Source: Biscogniauxia marginata (Eukaryota > Ascomycota > Sordariomycetes > Xylariales > Xylariaceae). Taken from it: a stretch of 64,000 nucleotides of DNA. Under the pieces are notes generated by a model. That model saw only the letters and a list, made by a program, of their open reading frames with translations, did no database searches and was not told the origin of the DNA. Shown here one piece after another: positions 48,595 to 60,500 of this stretch (the first letter of the stretch is position 1; every line of letters begins with the position of its first letter). A program made the translations under genes and the position numbers. Where the stretch lies: positions 62,001 through 126,000 of the forward strand of contig MU404122.1 in NCBI GenBank assembly GCA_022695795.1, in the 5' to 3' direction.

Positions 48595-49054
48595 TGTGAC
48601 GAACCTCCCTGTGTGTTCCTAGTCAGCTAACTTCACAGGTGAGTACGTATTAGGTTTTTCTTGATTTAAAGGTAATAGTGGGTTGAGATTGGTTTAATTA
48701 ATTTATAATGTTATGTTTATTAAAGAGGTTTTAAGGTACTTTTATTATAGTATTAAAGAGTGATTATAGTTTTAAATTAATAGTTAAAGAACGAAAGATT
48801 AATTATATGAAAAATTCTAGTTTATTTATACTTATTACTTCTTTTTTGTAGTATGTTAGATATCGTTAAACCTAGATAAGTCGATAAACTAACTTAAACT
48901 TATTATGTTAGGTTTGTTCTAGTTAATTAATTAATATAAGTTTAATATTATGTAATGTTATATAAAATGTATATTATCCCTACTATTTCGCATATTTTTA
49001 GTTCTTGTTTTAATATCTTTATTAAGGTTTTTTTAATAAAGCTAATTTATAATA
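48595..49054 (-). repeat. 3' LTR of D
   Basis: 460 bp; window-sense start TGTGACGAACC. Its U3 is of a type not seen in E1, B, C or S. Confidence 0.85.
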
Positions 49055-49123
49055 TTATTTTTTTTCTTTTTAAATCTTTATCTTAAAAACCTCGAGTAAG
49101 TTCTTTCCTTTTTATTCTTTATA

Positions 49124-49733
49124 ATGTTTAATGTTTCGAAGCTACTTACGAAACCTTGTAAAAGTAAGTAAGAGTCCCGGGATTTTTTTATTATATATAT
49201 TCGGTTTTCTAGTTTTAAGGTATTTCTTTGTTTTAATTATTTTAGGATTAACCTACTTTATTTTATAGTTCTTGAATTTAAAACTTATTTTAATTATGTA
49301 ATTAAAGCTCGTTATTATTATAATAGTTTAAGTATCGAGATATTTAACTTATTCGATATAAGTCGAGAACGCGAGAGATTAGCAGTCGAGCGTCATAAAA
49401 TAAAGGAGAAACTTTAATTCTTTAATAATTAATTATAAGCTTTTATAGGACGGTTAATTTGTATTTACAAGTAAAAGGAGTTTTTTTAAAGGCGGGGTTT
49501 AGAGATATTAAAACGCGGTTTTTCTTCTATTAAAAAAATAGAGAAAGTAGAGGAAGAAGAACAAAAACGTCTAAAAAAGGAGTAGGCTAGACTGGCGGCT
49601 AAACAGCGTTCACTGGCTAAGTAGATTAATACTGTTTTTACGGCCGTTCCCTTTTTCGACCTGTCTTTTCTAGATTAGGACCTCGATTTTCGGGCCCTTT
49701 TAGCTAATCCGGGTTCTGGCGGTAAAAGTTCTT
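49124..49733 (+). pseudogene. Antisense ORF of D: coiled-coil protein remnant
   Basis: On the strand opposite to D's gag-pol, one frame can be followed from an ATG at 49124 to 49733 (about 200 codons). Its internal stops are all TAA or TAG. It contains NYVIKARYYYNSLSIEIF (Cys positions probably now Tyr), ISRERERLAVERHKIKEKL, RGLEILKRGFSSIKKIEKVE and EEEEQKRLKKE, and ends FRALLANPGSGGKSS. The part from RGFSSI through EEQKRLKKE parallels RGFNSIEELEYI..EEEKQKRLAKE in E1. The last ~170 bases may overlap the end of pol on the other strand. Confidence 0.6.
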
Positions 49734-51932
49734 AAGTTCGTTTGTTAGGTTTTTTAGGTGCTTAAAAGGTTCTTAAATGTTTTTTTTTAGTAAGTAGCCT
49801 TCTTATTTAATAAAATATTGTAATTAACCTTTAACTCGTTTTAAATCTAGTATCTTTTTTATTTCGTATTTATTAGGGTTTTCCTTAAATTTTAATTAGT
49901 TTTTTAGTATGGCGTTATTTAATGTTGGTTTTAAGAGTGAAATATGGAATATAAGATGTATTTTGGATCTTTTTAATAGTGTTAGCTTGTAATTAACTTT
50001 CAAAATAACCTTTTTTAATTTTATATAGTTTTAATTTCTTGAATTTAAGTTTTTTATTAAGTTATTTTGTTTTAATTTAAGGTGTTTTTAATATTACGTT
50101 TTGTTGTTAATAAAGTAAATAAACTATATCTCTTTTTTTAAGAATTAGTTCTTTAATTCTTTTTTTATTATAGTACTTTGTTATTTTATTTTAAATAAAT
50201 TATAATTTTTTTATAGCCGTTATTGTATTGTTTGAACCTTTTTAAATAGTATTTTTGCTTTTAGGGTTTTTGTTTTAACTCTTAGTGTTTCCGTGCGTTT
50301 AATCGGTTGTTTTTATATTTCCGCTTTCTACCCGTATATTGCCTTGTGTGGTGACATCTTTATGTCCTTATTAACCGAAGTGTTATATGTTATTTAGGTT
50401 ATTAATAATAATTCTATCTAGTTATTTATTTTTTAGTTAATATAACTTCGTAAATATTGTTTTATTATTTAATTTAGTTTTTTTATTTATTTGTTTATTT
50501 AGGGATAATACGTTGTAAATAACTTTTATTTAATTTTTATTCGTTTTATTAGGTTTATTCAAAATTTTAAAGTAAATAATTTATCTTTATTTGAAATAAT
50601 ATGTTTTAGTAATCTATATTTGTTAACGTATTTTTTTAGGAAATTAAAAGCTAGTTGTTTTATTATGTTTAATTCATTGAATAATAAGAAGTAAGCATAT
50701 TTCGTGAGTTTATTAACAATTATTTATATGTTATTATAAGGTACTCTTGTGGTAAGATCTTTTAATTCTAAGAGTTTTACTATAAAATCCTATGTAATTA
50801 TGTGTTATACTTTGTTAGGTATTTAGGTTAGTTATAATAATTTATATGGTTTATGTCGTGATGTTTTAGCTTTATTATAGATGTTGTAATTCTTTATAAT
50901 TCTTTTAATTGTTTATTACATTCCTAGAAAGTCGAATTCTTCTTAAAGTTATTTTATTGTTTTAAAGATTCCTTGGTGGCCGTGTAAAGGGTATTTGTGA
51001 AATTCTTTAATAAATTCGTCTTATACTTATTTTAGTATATATACTTTTCCTTTATACGAGAGAAGTTCGTCGCTGGATCCTTGCTAAAATTGTAATTATT
51101 TTTCTTTTTAATTATAATTTTCCTTGAAACGTTGTTTCTAGTTTTTTATATTAATTTATATATAAGTTAATATAACTAATCCGTTATTTTGTTGTTTAAA
51201 TATCTAGATATTTCTTTTGTTGATTTTTAATTTATAATTTCTCTTTTTGTTGAAAAGATTTATTTAGATATTTTTTTTTCCCTTAATATGCTGGATTTTA
51301 AAATTGAATTTAAATAGGAAAATTATTTAACGTTTATGTTTTTAATTAAGCGTTTATATTGTTATGAATCGTGTAAGGTTTTTGTGGTTTAAATAAATAT
51401 CGATAAATTCTTTAGTTTTATTAAATCATAGTTTTTATTCTTTTAATGCTTTAATAACTATTAATAGTTCCTTATTATAAATCTAATAATTTAATTTAAC
51501 ACCATATAGTGTTTTAAATAGGTATGCGACTAGGTACCATTTTCCATTATTTTTTAGTTGCTTTAAAACTGCTTTAATAGCGAAATTTAAGGCGTTTGTC
51601 CTTAGTCGTTTCTTTTTATTTTTGTTTAGAAGTTTATATATAACCTCACTAGTTATAACTTCCTTTAACTACTAAAAAGCCTGTTTAGCTTCTTTAGTGA
51701 AATGAAAAGCCTCTCTTGTTTTCGTTAAGGTAATTAATTCCGTTAATAGTTTAGTAATACGCCTGAAATCTTTAATAAGTTATTTAACATAATTAATAAA
51801 GCCAAGAAATGCGCGTACGTTTATAACACTTTTAAGTTTTAGCTAATCTTTAATTACTGCTATTTTCCCTTTTTAAATGCGGATTTCTCCTAGATTTATT
51901 ATAAATCCTAGATAATTTAGTTTTTTGACATG

Positions 51933-52142
51933 CTATTCACTTTTAATTAAATAGATAAATAAGTTTGCTTTTTTTAAGGCTTTTAATATTTGTTTTATAT
52001 GTTTTTTATATTCCTTCTCGCTTTTTAAGTAAATTAGTATATTATCTAAATAAATAAATACAAATTTATTTAGAAACTTACAAAAAATCGTTATAATTAT
52101 ATATTGAAATGTAATAGGTATATTAATAAGTCTAAACGGCAT
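51933..52142 (-). pseudogene. Surviving reverse-transcriptase stretch of D
   Basis: A 69-codon open piece with MPFRLINIPITFQ, FVFIYLDNILIYLK and SEKEYKKHIKQ. YLDD has become YLDN, so even this intact stretch is catalytically dead. Confidence 0.9.
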
Positions 52143-55100
52143 AACCTTATACTTATAATGTCCATATATCGTTTTAAATGCGGTATACTATTCGTGTCTT
52201 TTAATCATTTTAATTATATAATATTCATCGCGAAGGTCTAGTGCTATAAAGATTTAAGCCTTGTTAATTTATCTTTTTATAAGTTTCATTAGTAATAACA
52301 AGTATTCGTTTTTTTTAGTTATTTTATTAAGGTGTCGGTAATTAATTACTCGTCGCTATATTAGGTTTCCTTTTTTATTAATACGTTACTTCTTATCTTT
52401 ATTAACTTTAAGTACTATAATTACTAGGTATTTTAATAAAGATTCTAATTCTTGAATATATCTTTTATTAAGATCCTTTTAAATTCTTTTTTATAATGCT
52501 TTTTATTTTTCTTAATTTATAAAATACATTAAAAACAGTTTTAATTATTTTTTTCTTTAAAGTAGATTTAGTGATCTTATTAATTATATTTTAATAATTC
52601 TTTTTTTATTTTGTTTTTAAATAATTTATAAAAACGAAAGTATTTATATAGTACTTTTTTCGTTAGATTTTTAGGCTTGATTACTTAAATTATATAGGTA
52701 ATATGTTTTATTTTTACATTTATTTCTTTAAAGTTACTTGCGGTATTTATCTCGTAACTCATAGTGGTTAACTCCTTCTATTTTTAATCTTAATAAAACG
52801 TGTTTATTTCGAAATTTATTTATGAATTACTTCTTTTAAGCTAATTTATTTCTAACATTATATCGTAACTTAATATATATATAATATCAAAAATGACTTA
52901 TTCGAGATGTCTTTAAATAATTACCGAGAAAGGAATTATCTCTTTTAACACTTTATTATTTTCGTAACTAAATATATATCTTTCGAAGTTCTATAATTAA
53001 TATGAACTTTATTTATATATTTATAATATTTTGTTTTTCTAAGTTATTTTAACTAAGATATAGCTTTTATTTGCTTTTAAGTTTATAAGGGTTTTATATT
53101 CCCTTTCATTATACTTGACTCTAGTTATAATAATATTATTAAGTCCTAATTGGATTTTATATAAAGACTTATTATTTATGGCTTTTCGCTGCTTTACTAG
53201 CGAGAGCCTTTACCGTTTTTTGGTTTTCCACGCCCTTTCTTTTTTAAGTTTCTTTAAGTTATTGTAACTCGGATGTCCTTCTATTTTTAGGCTTTTATAA
53301 AAGCGTGTTTTTAGTAATTATTATTTAAACAGTTTTTTTAACTATTCTTTATGTAATAAGGGGTAAAAAAATCTATTTTTTATATAAAACCTTACATATT
53401 AAAACTTTAATTCTTTTTCGAGGGCCCTTTTATAACTTAAATTTATTTTTCTATTAACTCGAAATTTCTTGAGATTTTAGATTATCCTTAAATAGAGTAT
53501 ATAATCCTTAAATTTATTTATTAGAAATAACTCGATGTTTCTTTATAGGTTTATATTAACTTTTAGAAATTTCCCCTTTTTTTTAAGGTATACTTTAATA
53601 ATTCGTTTATAGCTTAGTTTAATTACACGTATTTTTGCTTGTTATTTTATTAAATACTTTTTTATTAAGCCGAATAAACTAATATTATACTTAGCGCGTT
53701 TTTCAAGCTATTATGGAAAATATAATTCTTTTTATAATTCCCATAACTCGTCCTTAATTTCGTCTTCTTTAAAACCCGCTTCGAGCAAGTCATGTACGTC
53801 GCATAGTACTAAGGTGTAATATATGTAACCTTTAATAATTGCTTTGTTGTTTCTTTCGGAACTCGGGTAAAGATAACATGCTTTAAGGTAATATGGCCAT
53901 CGTGGGACGTTATCATAAATATACTTATTTTCTTTCGTGTCATTACTCTCTAGTTTTTAAGGATAGTAACTAGTTCTATCTTTAAAACTTTTATATATTT
54001 AATAGGCGTCATTAATATAAAAGCTTTAATGTAACGATACATGTTCTTTTAAGTTTTAATGGATATTATAATTATTATTTATATAAAACCTCTAGTTTAA
54101 GTTGTTATGCTGGCTTTTTCCCTAGTGGGTTTTATATTTATTGTCGTTATAATGGCTTTAATATAGCTTATTATGGTTTAATTTAATTCTTAAGTCGTAT
54201 TCTAGCTTGTAGTTATTATATTTATATAGTAGTTCGTTTTTATTATATTCTTATTTGGCTTGTTTTAATGTGAAATATCTTAGGTATAAGTAGTTATTTT
54301 TTAAATAGTTTTTACGGTTAACTTAATAATATTTATAAACTTTTTCTATAAGGACTTCCTCGCTTTTCTTTACCTTAATAGTGGTAATAATAAATACTTA
54401 ATTTACTTTTTTATTGTTTTCGAAATGAATTCTCGCTTTAAAAGTTCTTTTCTCGGGTTAAGGAATTTCTCCTATTTTTAGTTCTTATTTCTTAAGACTT
54501 CGGTACTCGTTTTTATAATGTCTTTTCTTTTTATAGTTAAAACACTTAATAGTTAATTTATCTCGTTTTTTTTTGTTCCTTTTAAGTAGCGTTAATTTTA
54601 ATAAGGTTTAATTTGGTTTTAGTGCTTTTTCTAGTTCCGGCACCGCTTTTATGATTTTCTCTTTTCAGCTAATCGCCATTTTTTCGTTATACCGTTTTTT
54701 TCTTTTTAAAGTACCGTTCGAAGTTTTCGTTATTAATGATAATTACCATTATAACGTAATTATTGAATTTTCTTAAGTTCCTTTTTTTATATAGGTTTAT
54801 TTTATATAGCTTATTCTTTATATAGTTTTTTAGTCTTTAATAAAATAAGTAATTATAATTAGCTTACGAGTTTTTTAAATTTAATAGCGTAATTTAAAGC
54901 CTTTTTATTTTGTCGTAATTTATAAAGTTGAGTTTTAGCTTATTACTTAAAGATTAAATTATTAAATATAGTTCTAAGTTGTTTTTTAAACTCTTTATAA
55001 TCTTTAAAGACTTTCTTTATATCTTTTTAGGCGTTTAGCCCGTTTTCTAGATAATTTTTTAATACTGGTTAAAACCAGGTTAAAATAGTTTTAACGAGGA

Positions 55101-55658
55101 GCTAAGATATTATAAGAACCTTTTGTTCCTTAGTAGTAATCGTTTTATAATAGAATCGTAAATAGGTTCTAGCTTGAATTAAAAATCCTTTTAAATCGTT
55201 TAACCCATTATATTTATTAAGTGTAATTAGTTTAAAACCTTTTACATCGAGGGTTATTATATTGTTTTTGTCGTTTGAATTATTAGGGTCGTTATCGTTT
55301 AAAAGGGGTTTTAGTTACTTGTTTTTAAGAGGTAGGGGTTGTTTTGTTTATTTATTTTCTTTTTTAGGTGTTTTTTTTTTTTTTAAATGCTTCTTTTTGC
55401 TAAGCTTCCGAGGTATCTTTTTATGACTCATTTTTAACTATAATTATAATTAACTTTTATATTAGTTCTTTTAAACCTTTTTATTATACCGTAAAAGAAT
55501 TTAAAGCTTTTATTTAAGAGCTTATTAATTATTATTCTTTTACTTATTTCTTTTTTTATTACTCTCTAGTTTTAAGGGGTATGCTTGTCCTAAGATTATT
55601 TAACTAAAAGTCCCTCCTTTTAAATCAATATTAAGTATTAATTAAGGAGCTATTAAAA

Positions 55659-56119
55659 TGTAACGAACCTCTCTATGTATTCCTAGTTAACTGACTTTAT
55701 AAGTGAGTACGTATTAGGTTTTTTTTAATTTAAAAGTAATAATGAATTGAGATTAGTTTAATTGATTTATAATGTTATATTCGTTAAAGAGGTTTCAAGG
55801 TACTTTCATTATAATATTAAAAAGTAATTATAGTCTTAAATTAATAGCTAAAAAACGAAAGATTAATTACATGGGAGATTCCAGTTTATTTATACTTATT
55901 ACTTCTTCCTTGTGGTATGTTAAATACCGTTAAACCTAGATAGGTCGATAGACCAACTTAGACTTATTATATTGGGTTTGTCTTAGTTAACTGATTAATA
56001 TAGGTTTAACATTATGTGATGTTATATAGAATGTGTGCTGTCCCTATTATTTCGCACATTCTTGGTTCCTGTTTCAACATCCTTGTTAGGGTTCCTTTTA
56101 ACAGAGCTGATTTATAACA
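55659..56119 (-). repeat. 5' LTR of D
   Basis: 461 bp; less mutated than its partner. The TATA box (in element sense) is near 55888-55894. In element sense it starts TGTTATAAATC and ends GTTACA. Confidence 0.88.
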
Positions 56120-56124
56120 ATATT
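56120..56124. repeat. Target-site duplication ATATT of D (right)
   Basis: Copy of 48590-48594; element B resumes after it. Confidence 0.88.
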
Positions 56125-56596
56125 AATAAAAAAATAAATTTAATATAACGATAAATAATTAATTATCGACATTTTAATAAAGTAACAAAAAAAATAAGCA
56201 CTTATTACTACTAATAAAACTTATAAAAGAATAAATTAATAAGGTTTAAATCTTTATAATATTAAACCTTCGCAACGGTTATTATATAATTAAAATAACT
56301 AAAGAATACGAATAATATACCACCTTTTAAACAGTATATAAATATTATAAGTATAAAGTTATATTATTTAAACTTACTAACGCACTTACTACATTTTAAC
56401 ATATAATTATAATAGTTTTTTATAAATTTCTAAATAAATTTATATTTATTTATTTAAACGATATATTAATTTATTTAAAAAGCGAAAAGAAGTATAAAGA
56501 ACATATAAAATAAATATTAAAAACCCTAAAAAAAGTAAATCTACTTATTTATTTAACTAAAAATAAATAACATATTAAAAAACTAAATTATTTAAG
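56125..56596 (+). pseudogene. Reverse-transcriptase part of element B, after D
   Basis: Continues the B pol region and matches E1 about 40,220-40,695. The YLDD region is visible as IYLNDILIYLK-like text around 56,450-56,480 with stops about it. Ends abruptly at the TG of C's LTR. Confidence 0.75.
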
Positions 56597-57450
56597 TGTT
56601 ACGAGCCTCCTTTTCTCTTTTTTGTCACGTGTGGGTTACATAATCAGAGAAGCGACGTTAAGCGCTTAATTAGAAAAGAACGCCGATAAATCAATAAATC
56701 ATAAATAAGAGATTTATAATTTAATGATTTAATGAATCATTAAATTATAAATGAGAAATTAATGATTTAATTATTCATTCTAGTTCCTTAGTTATCAATT
56801 TAAGATTATAATCACTTTTTAATATTATAATAAAAATACTATGAAATCTCTTTAACAAACAAAGCATTATGTTACGACCCAACCAGGGGAAGGGGACATT
56901 CAACATGGGTATTAGGGGCACGGACCAGGGATGCCCGCCTTGTGGGCATGAGTAGGGAGTACGATCCTACGTCACGTGATGTGGATCCGACTTGATGAGT
57001 TGGATCCAAAAGAAGCCATACACAAGAGGATCCGAATAGATAAGTCGGATCCAAAGGTATCCAACATACCAGACAGAGAATATGTACAAGAAAGAATTAG
57101 TATAAGAAGGATGGGATTTCTCATGTATCTAGTTCTGGATTCTTCAGCTATCAATCTAAGACTACAGTCACTCTTTGATACTATAGTGAGAGTACCTTGA
57201 AATCTCTCTGACGAACATAACATTGTGAATTAATTGAACCAATCTCAACCCACTGTTACCTTTAAATCAAGAAAACCCAGTACGTACTCACCTGTGAAGT
57301 CAGCTAACTAGGAACACACAGGGAGGTTCGTCACACATTATAAATCACTTAAATTAATTTTAATTCATTGTTTCTTTTAAATTAAGAAAACCTAGTATAT
57401 ACTTACTTGTGAAGTTAATTAACTAGGAATACATAAGGAGGTTCGTTATA
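56597..57450 (+). repeat. 5' LTR of C, interrupted by S
   Basis: 383 bp once S and one duplication copy are removed. Starts TGTTACGAGCC, ends GTTATA (CA to TA). TATA box at 56746-56751. Confidence 0.82.
56870..57335 (+). mobile_element. Solo LTR S, 466 bp, not RIP-mutated
   Basis: Starts TGTTACGACCC and ends GTCACA; flanked by perfect CATTA duplications (56865-56869 and 57336-57340). Base composition is normal, in sharp contrast to the DNA on both sides. TATAAG is at 57101. Four GGATCC sites at 56983, 57002, 57028 and 57047 form two blocks 45 bp apart. It matches B's LTR as the unmutated form. LTR-LTR recombination probably removed the rest of the element. Confidence 0.9.
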
Positions 57451-57527
57451 TTTTAATAGCTCTTTAATTAATACTTAATATTAGTTTAAAAAAAGAAACT
57501 CTTGATTAAACAAGTCTTAAAACAAGT

Positions 57528-60500
57528 ATACTCCTTAAAACTAAAGGGTAACAAAAAAAGAAATTAATAAGAAAATAATAATTAATAAGCTCTTAAACGA
57601 AAACTTTAAATTCTTTTACGATACAATAAAAAGATTTAAAAAAACCAATATAAAAGTTAATTATAGTTATAATTAAAAAAGAGTCTTAAGAGGACACCTT
57701 AAAAGCTTAACAAAAAAATCATTTAAAAAAGAAGAAGAGAAAAAAGAAGAAATACCTAAAAAAGAAAACAAATAAGCAAAATAACCCTTACCTCCTAAAG
57801 ATAAGTAACTAAAACTACCTTTAAATAATAGCGACCTTAATAACTTAAATGATAAAAACAAAATAACGACTCCCGATATAAAAAGTTTTAAACTAATTAT
57901 ACTTAGTAAATATAATAAATCAAGCGATTTAAAAGGATTTTTAACTTAAGCCGGAACCTATTTACGGTTTTATTACAAAATAATTACTACTAAAAAATAA
58001 AAGGTTTTTACGGTATCTTAACTCCTCGTTAAAACTACTTTAACCTAGTTTTAACCAGTATTAAAAAATCATTTAAAAAACGGATTAAACGCCTAAAGAG
58101 ACACAAAAAAGATCTTTAAAGATTATAAGGAGTTTAAAAAACAACTTAGGTCTATGTTCGGCAACCTAATCCTCAAGTAATAAGCCGAAACTCAACTTTA
58201 TAAACTACGACAAAACAAAAAAGCTTTAAACTACGTTATTAAGTTTAAAAAACTCGTAAACTAGTTATAACTACTTATTAAAAGCTTATATTACTTATTT
58301 TATTAAGAATTAAAGAACCATATAAAAAATAAGCTATATAAAATAAATTTATATAAAAAAAAACCTAAGAAAGTTTAATAATTACGTTATAATGGCAATT
58401 ACTATTAATAACGAAACCTTTAAACGGTACCTTGAAAAAAAAACAGTATAACGAAGGAGCGGCGATCAACAAAAAAAAAGGAAATCATAGAAGTGGTGCT
58501 AAAACAAGAAAAAGCATTAAAACTAAGTTAAACCCCATTAAAATCAACGTTACTTAAAAAGAACAAAAGAAACAAAATAAATCAACTATTAAGTGTTTTA
58601 ACTACAAAAAAAAAAGACATTATAAAAACGAGTACCGAAATCTTAAGAAATAAAAACTAAGAATAAAAGGAATTCCTTAACTTAAGAAAAAAACCTTCGA
58701 AATAAGGGTTCATTTTAAAGATAATAAAAAAGTAAACTAAGTATTTATTATTATTACTATTAAGGCAAAAAAAAAACAAAGAGGTCCTTATAAAAAGAAG
58801 TTATAAATATTATTAAGTTAATTATAAAGATTATTTAAAGCACGACTATTTATATTTAAAGTACCTCACGCCGGAATAAGCCAAATAAGGATATAATAAA
58901 AACGAATTACTATATAAGTATAATACCTATAAACTAAAATACAACTTAAGAATTAAATTAAACCATAATAAGCTACATTAAAGCCATTATAACGATAACA
59001 AATGCGAAACCCACTAAAGAAAAAGCCAGTATAACAGCTTAAACTAAAGGTTTTACATAGATAATAACTACGATATCCATTAAAGCTTAAATAATACTAG
59101 CTAACTTAATAAGTTACTAAGTAAAGAACTTAAAATAAAACTAAAAATAGAAAAACAACTAAAAAAGGAATATATATCGTTATATTGGAGTTTTTATATT
59201 AACGACGCTTATTAAATATATAAAAGTTTTAAAGATAAAGCTAGTTATTATCCTTAAAAACTAGAAAGTAATAATATAAAAGAAAATAAATACATTTGCG
59301 ACAACGTCCCACGATAACCACATTATTTTAAAATATGTTATTTTCACCTAAGTTCTAAAAAAAGCTACAAAGTAATTACTAAGGGTTATATATATTATAT
59401 TTTAGTATTATGCGATATACACGATTTACTCGGAGCGGGTTTCAAAAAAGACAAAATCGAGGAAAAATTATAAGAATTATAAAAAGGATTACATTTTTCA
59501 TAATAACTCGAAAAACGAGCTAAGTATAAGACTAATTTATTTAGCTTTATAAAAAAGCACTTAATAAAATAATAAATAAAAATACGTGTAACTAAATTAA
59601 GCTATAAACGAATCGTTAAAACATACTTTAAAAAAAAGGGAAAGTTTTTAAAAATCTATATAAACCTATAAAGAGATATTAAGTTACCCTTAACAAGTAA
59701 ATTCAAGAATTATACCCTTTATTTAAAAATAATTTAGAACCTTAAAAGATTTTAAGTTAATAGAAAAACAAATATAGGCTATAAAAAGGCCCTCGAAAAA
59801 GAATTAAAATTCTAATGTATAAGGTTTTATATAAAGAATAAACCTCTCACTTCTTATTACGTAAAAAATAGTTAAAAAGACTATCTAAATAACGATTACT
59901 AAAAACATGCTTTTATGAAAACTCAAGAATAAAAGGATATCAAGGCCGCAGCGATTTAAAGAAACCCAAAAAAGAAAAAACGTGGAAAACCAAAAAACGG
60001 TAAAGGCTCTCGCTAGTAAGGCAGCAAGAAGCCATAAATAATAAATCCTTATATAAAGTCTAGTCAAGACTTAATAATACTATTATAACTAAGGTTAAGT
60101 ATAATAAAAAGGAATATAAAGCCCTTATAAACTTAAGAGTAAATAAAAGTTATATTTTAACTGAAATAACTTAAAAAAACAAAATATTATAAGTATATAA
60201 ATAAAGTTCGTACTAATTATAAAACTTTAAAAAATACATATTTAGTTACGAGAATGGTATAGTGCTAAAAGAGATAGTTCCTTTCTCGATAACCATTTAA
60301 AAACATTCCAAGTAAGTCATTTTTAACATCGTATATATATTAAGTTACGATATAATGCTAAAAATGAATTAACTTAAAAGAAGTAATTTACAAATAAATT
60401 TCAAAATAAACACGCTTTATTAGAATTAAAAATAAAAGGAGTTAACTATTACGAGTTACGAGATAAGTACTATAAATAACTCTAAAAAAACGAATATAAA

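Larger units (their letters stand above)
48595..56119 (-). mobile_element. Complete Ty3/gypsy chromovirus D, 7525 bp, RIP-mutated
   Basis: Minus-strand element inside B. LTRs are 48595-49054 (its 3' LTR) and 55659-56119 (its 5' LTR), flanked by the perfect duplication ATATT. A reverse-transcriptase stretch survives at 51933-52142 (IYLDNILIYLKSEKEYKKH). Gag lies at the right end, reading left. The two LTRs differ in many transitions, the left copy being hit harder. A polypyrimidine tract right of the left LTR is the polypurine tract in element sense. An antisense frame is at 49124-49733. Confidence 0.9.
44745..56596 (+). mobile_element. Ty3/gypsy element B, RIP-mutated, split by D, cut by C
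   Basis: The 5' LTR is 44745-45268, and the gag start is at 45345 (ATGCCCCTTAAG). Gag and protease run to 48594, where D is inserted. The reverse-transcriptase part resumes at 56125, exactly where it left off when compared with C and E1, and stops at 56596 where C begins. Stops are dense in all frames. The rest of B must lie to the right of the window, as must the second copy of its presumed target duplication (left flank TTCCT). B is inserted in R1. Confidence 0.82.
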
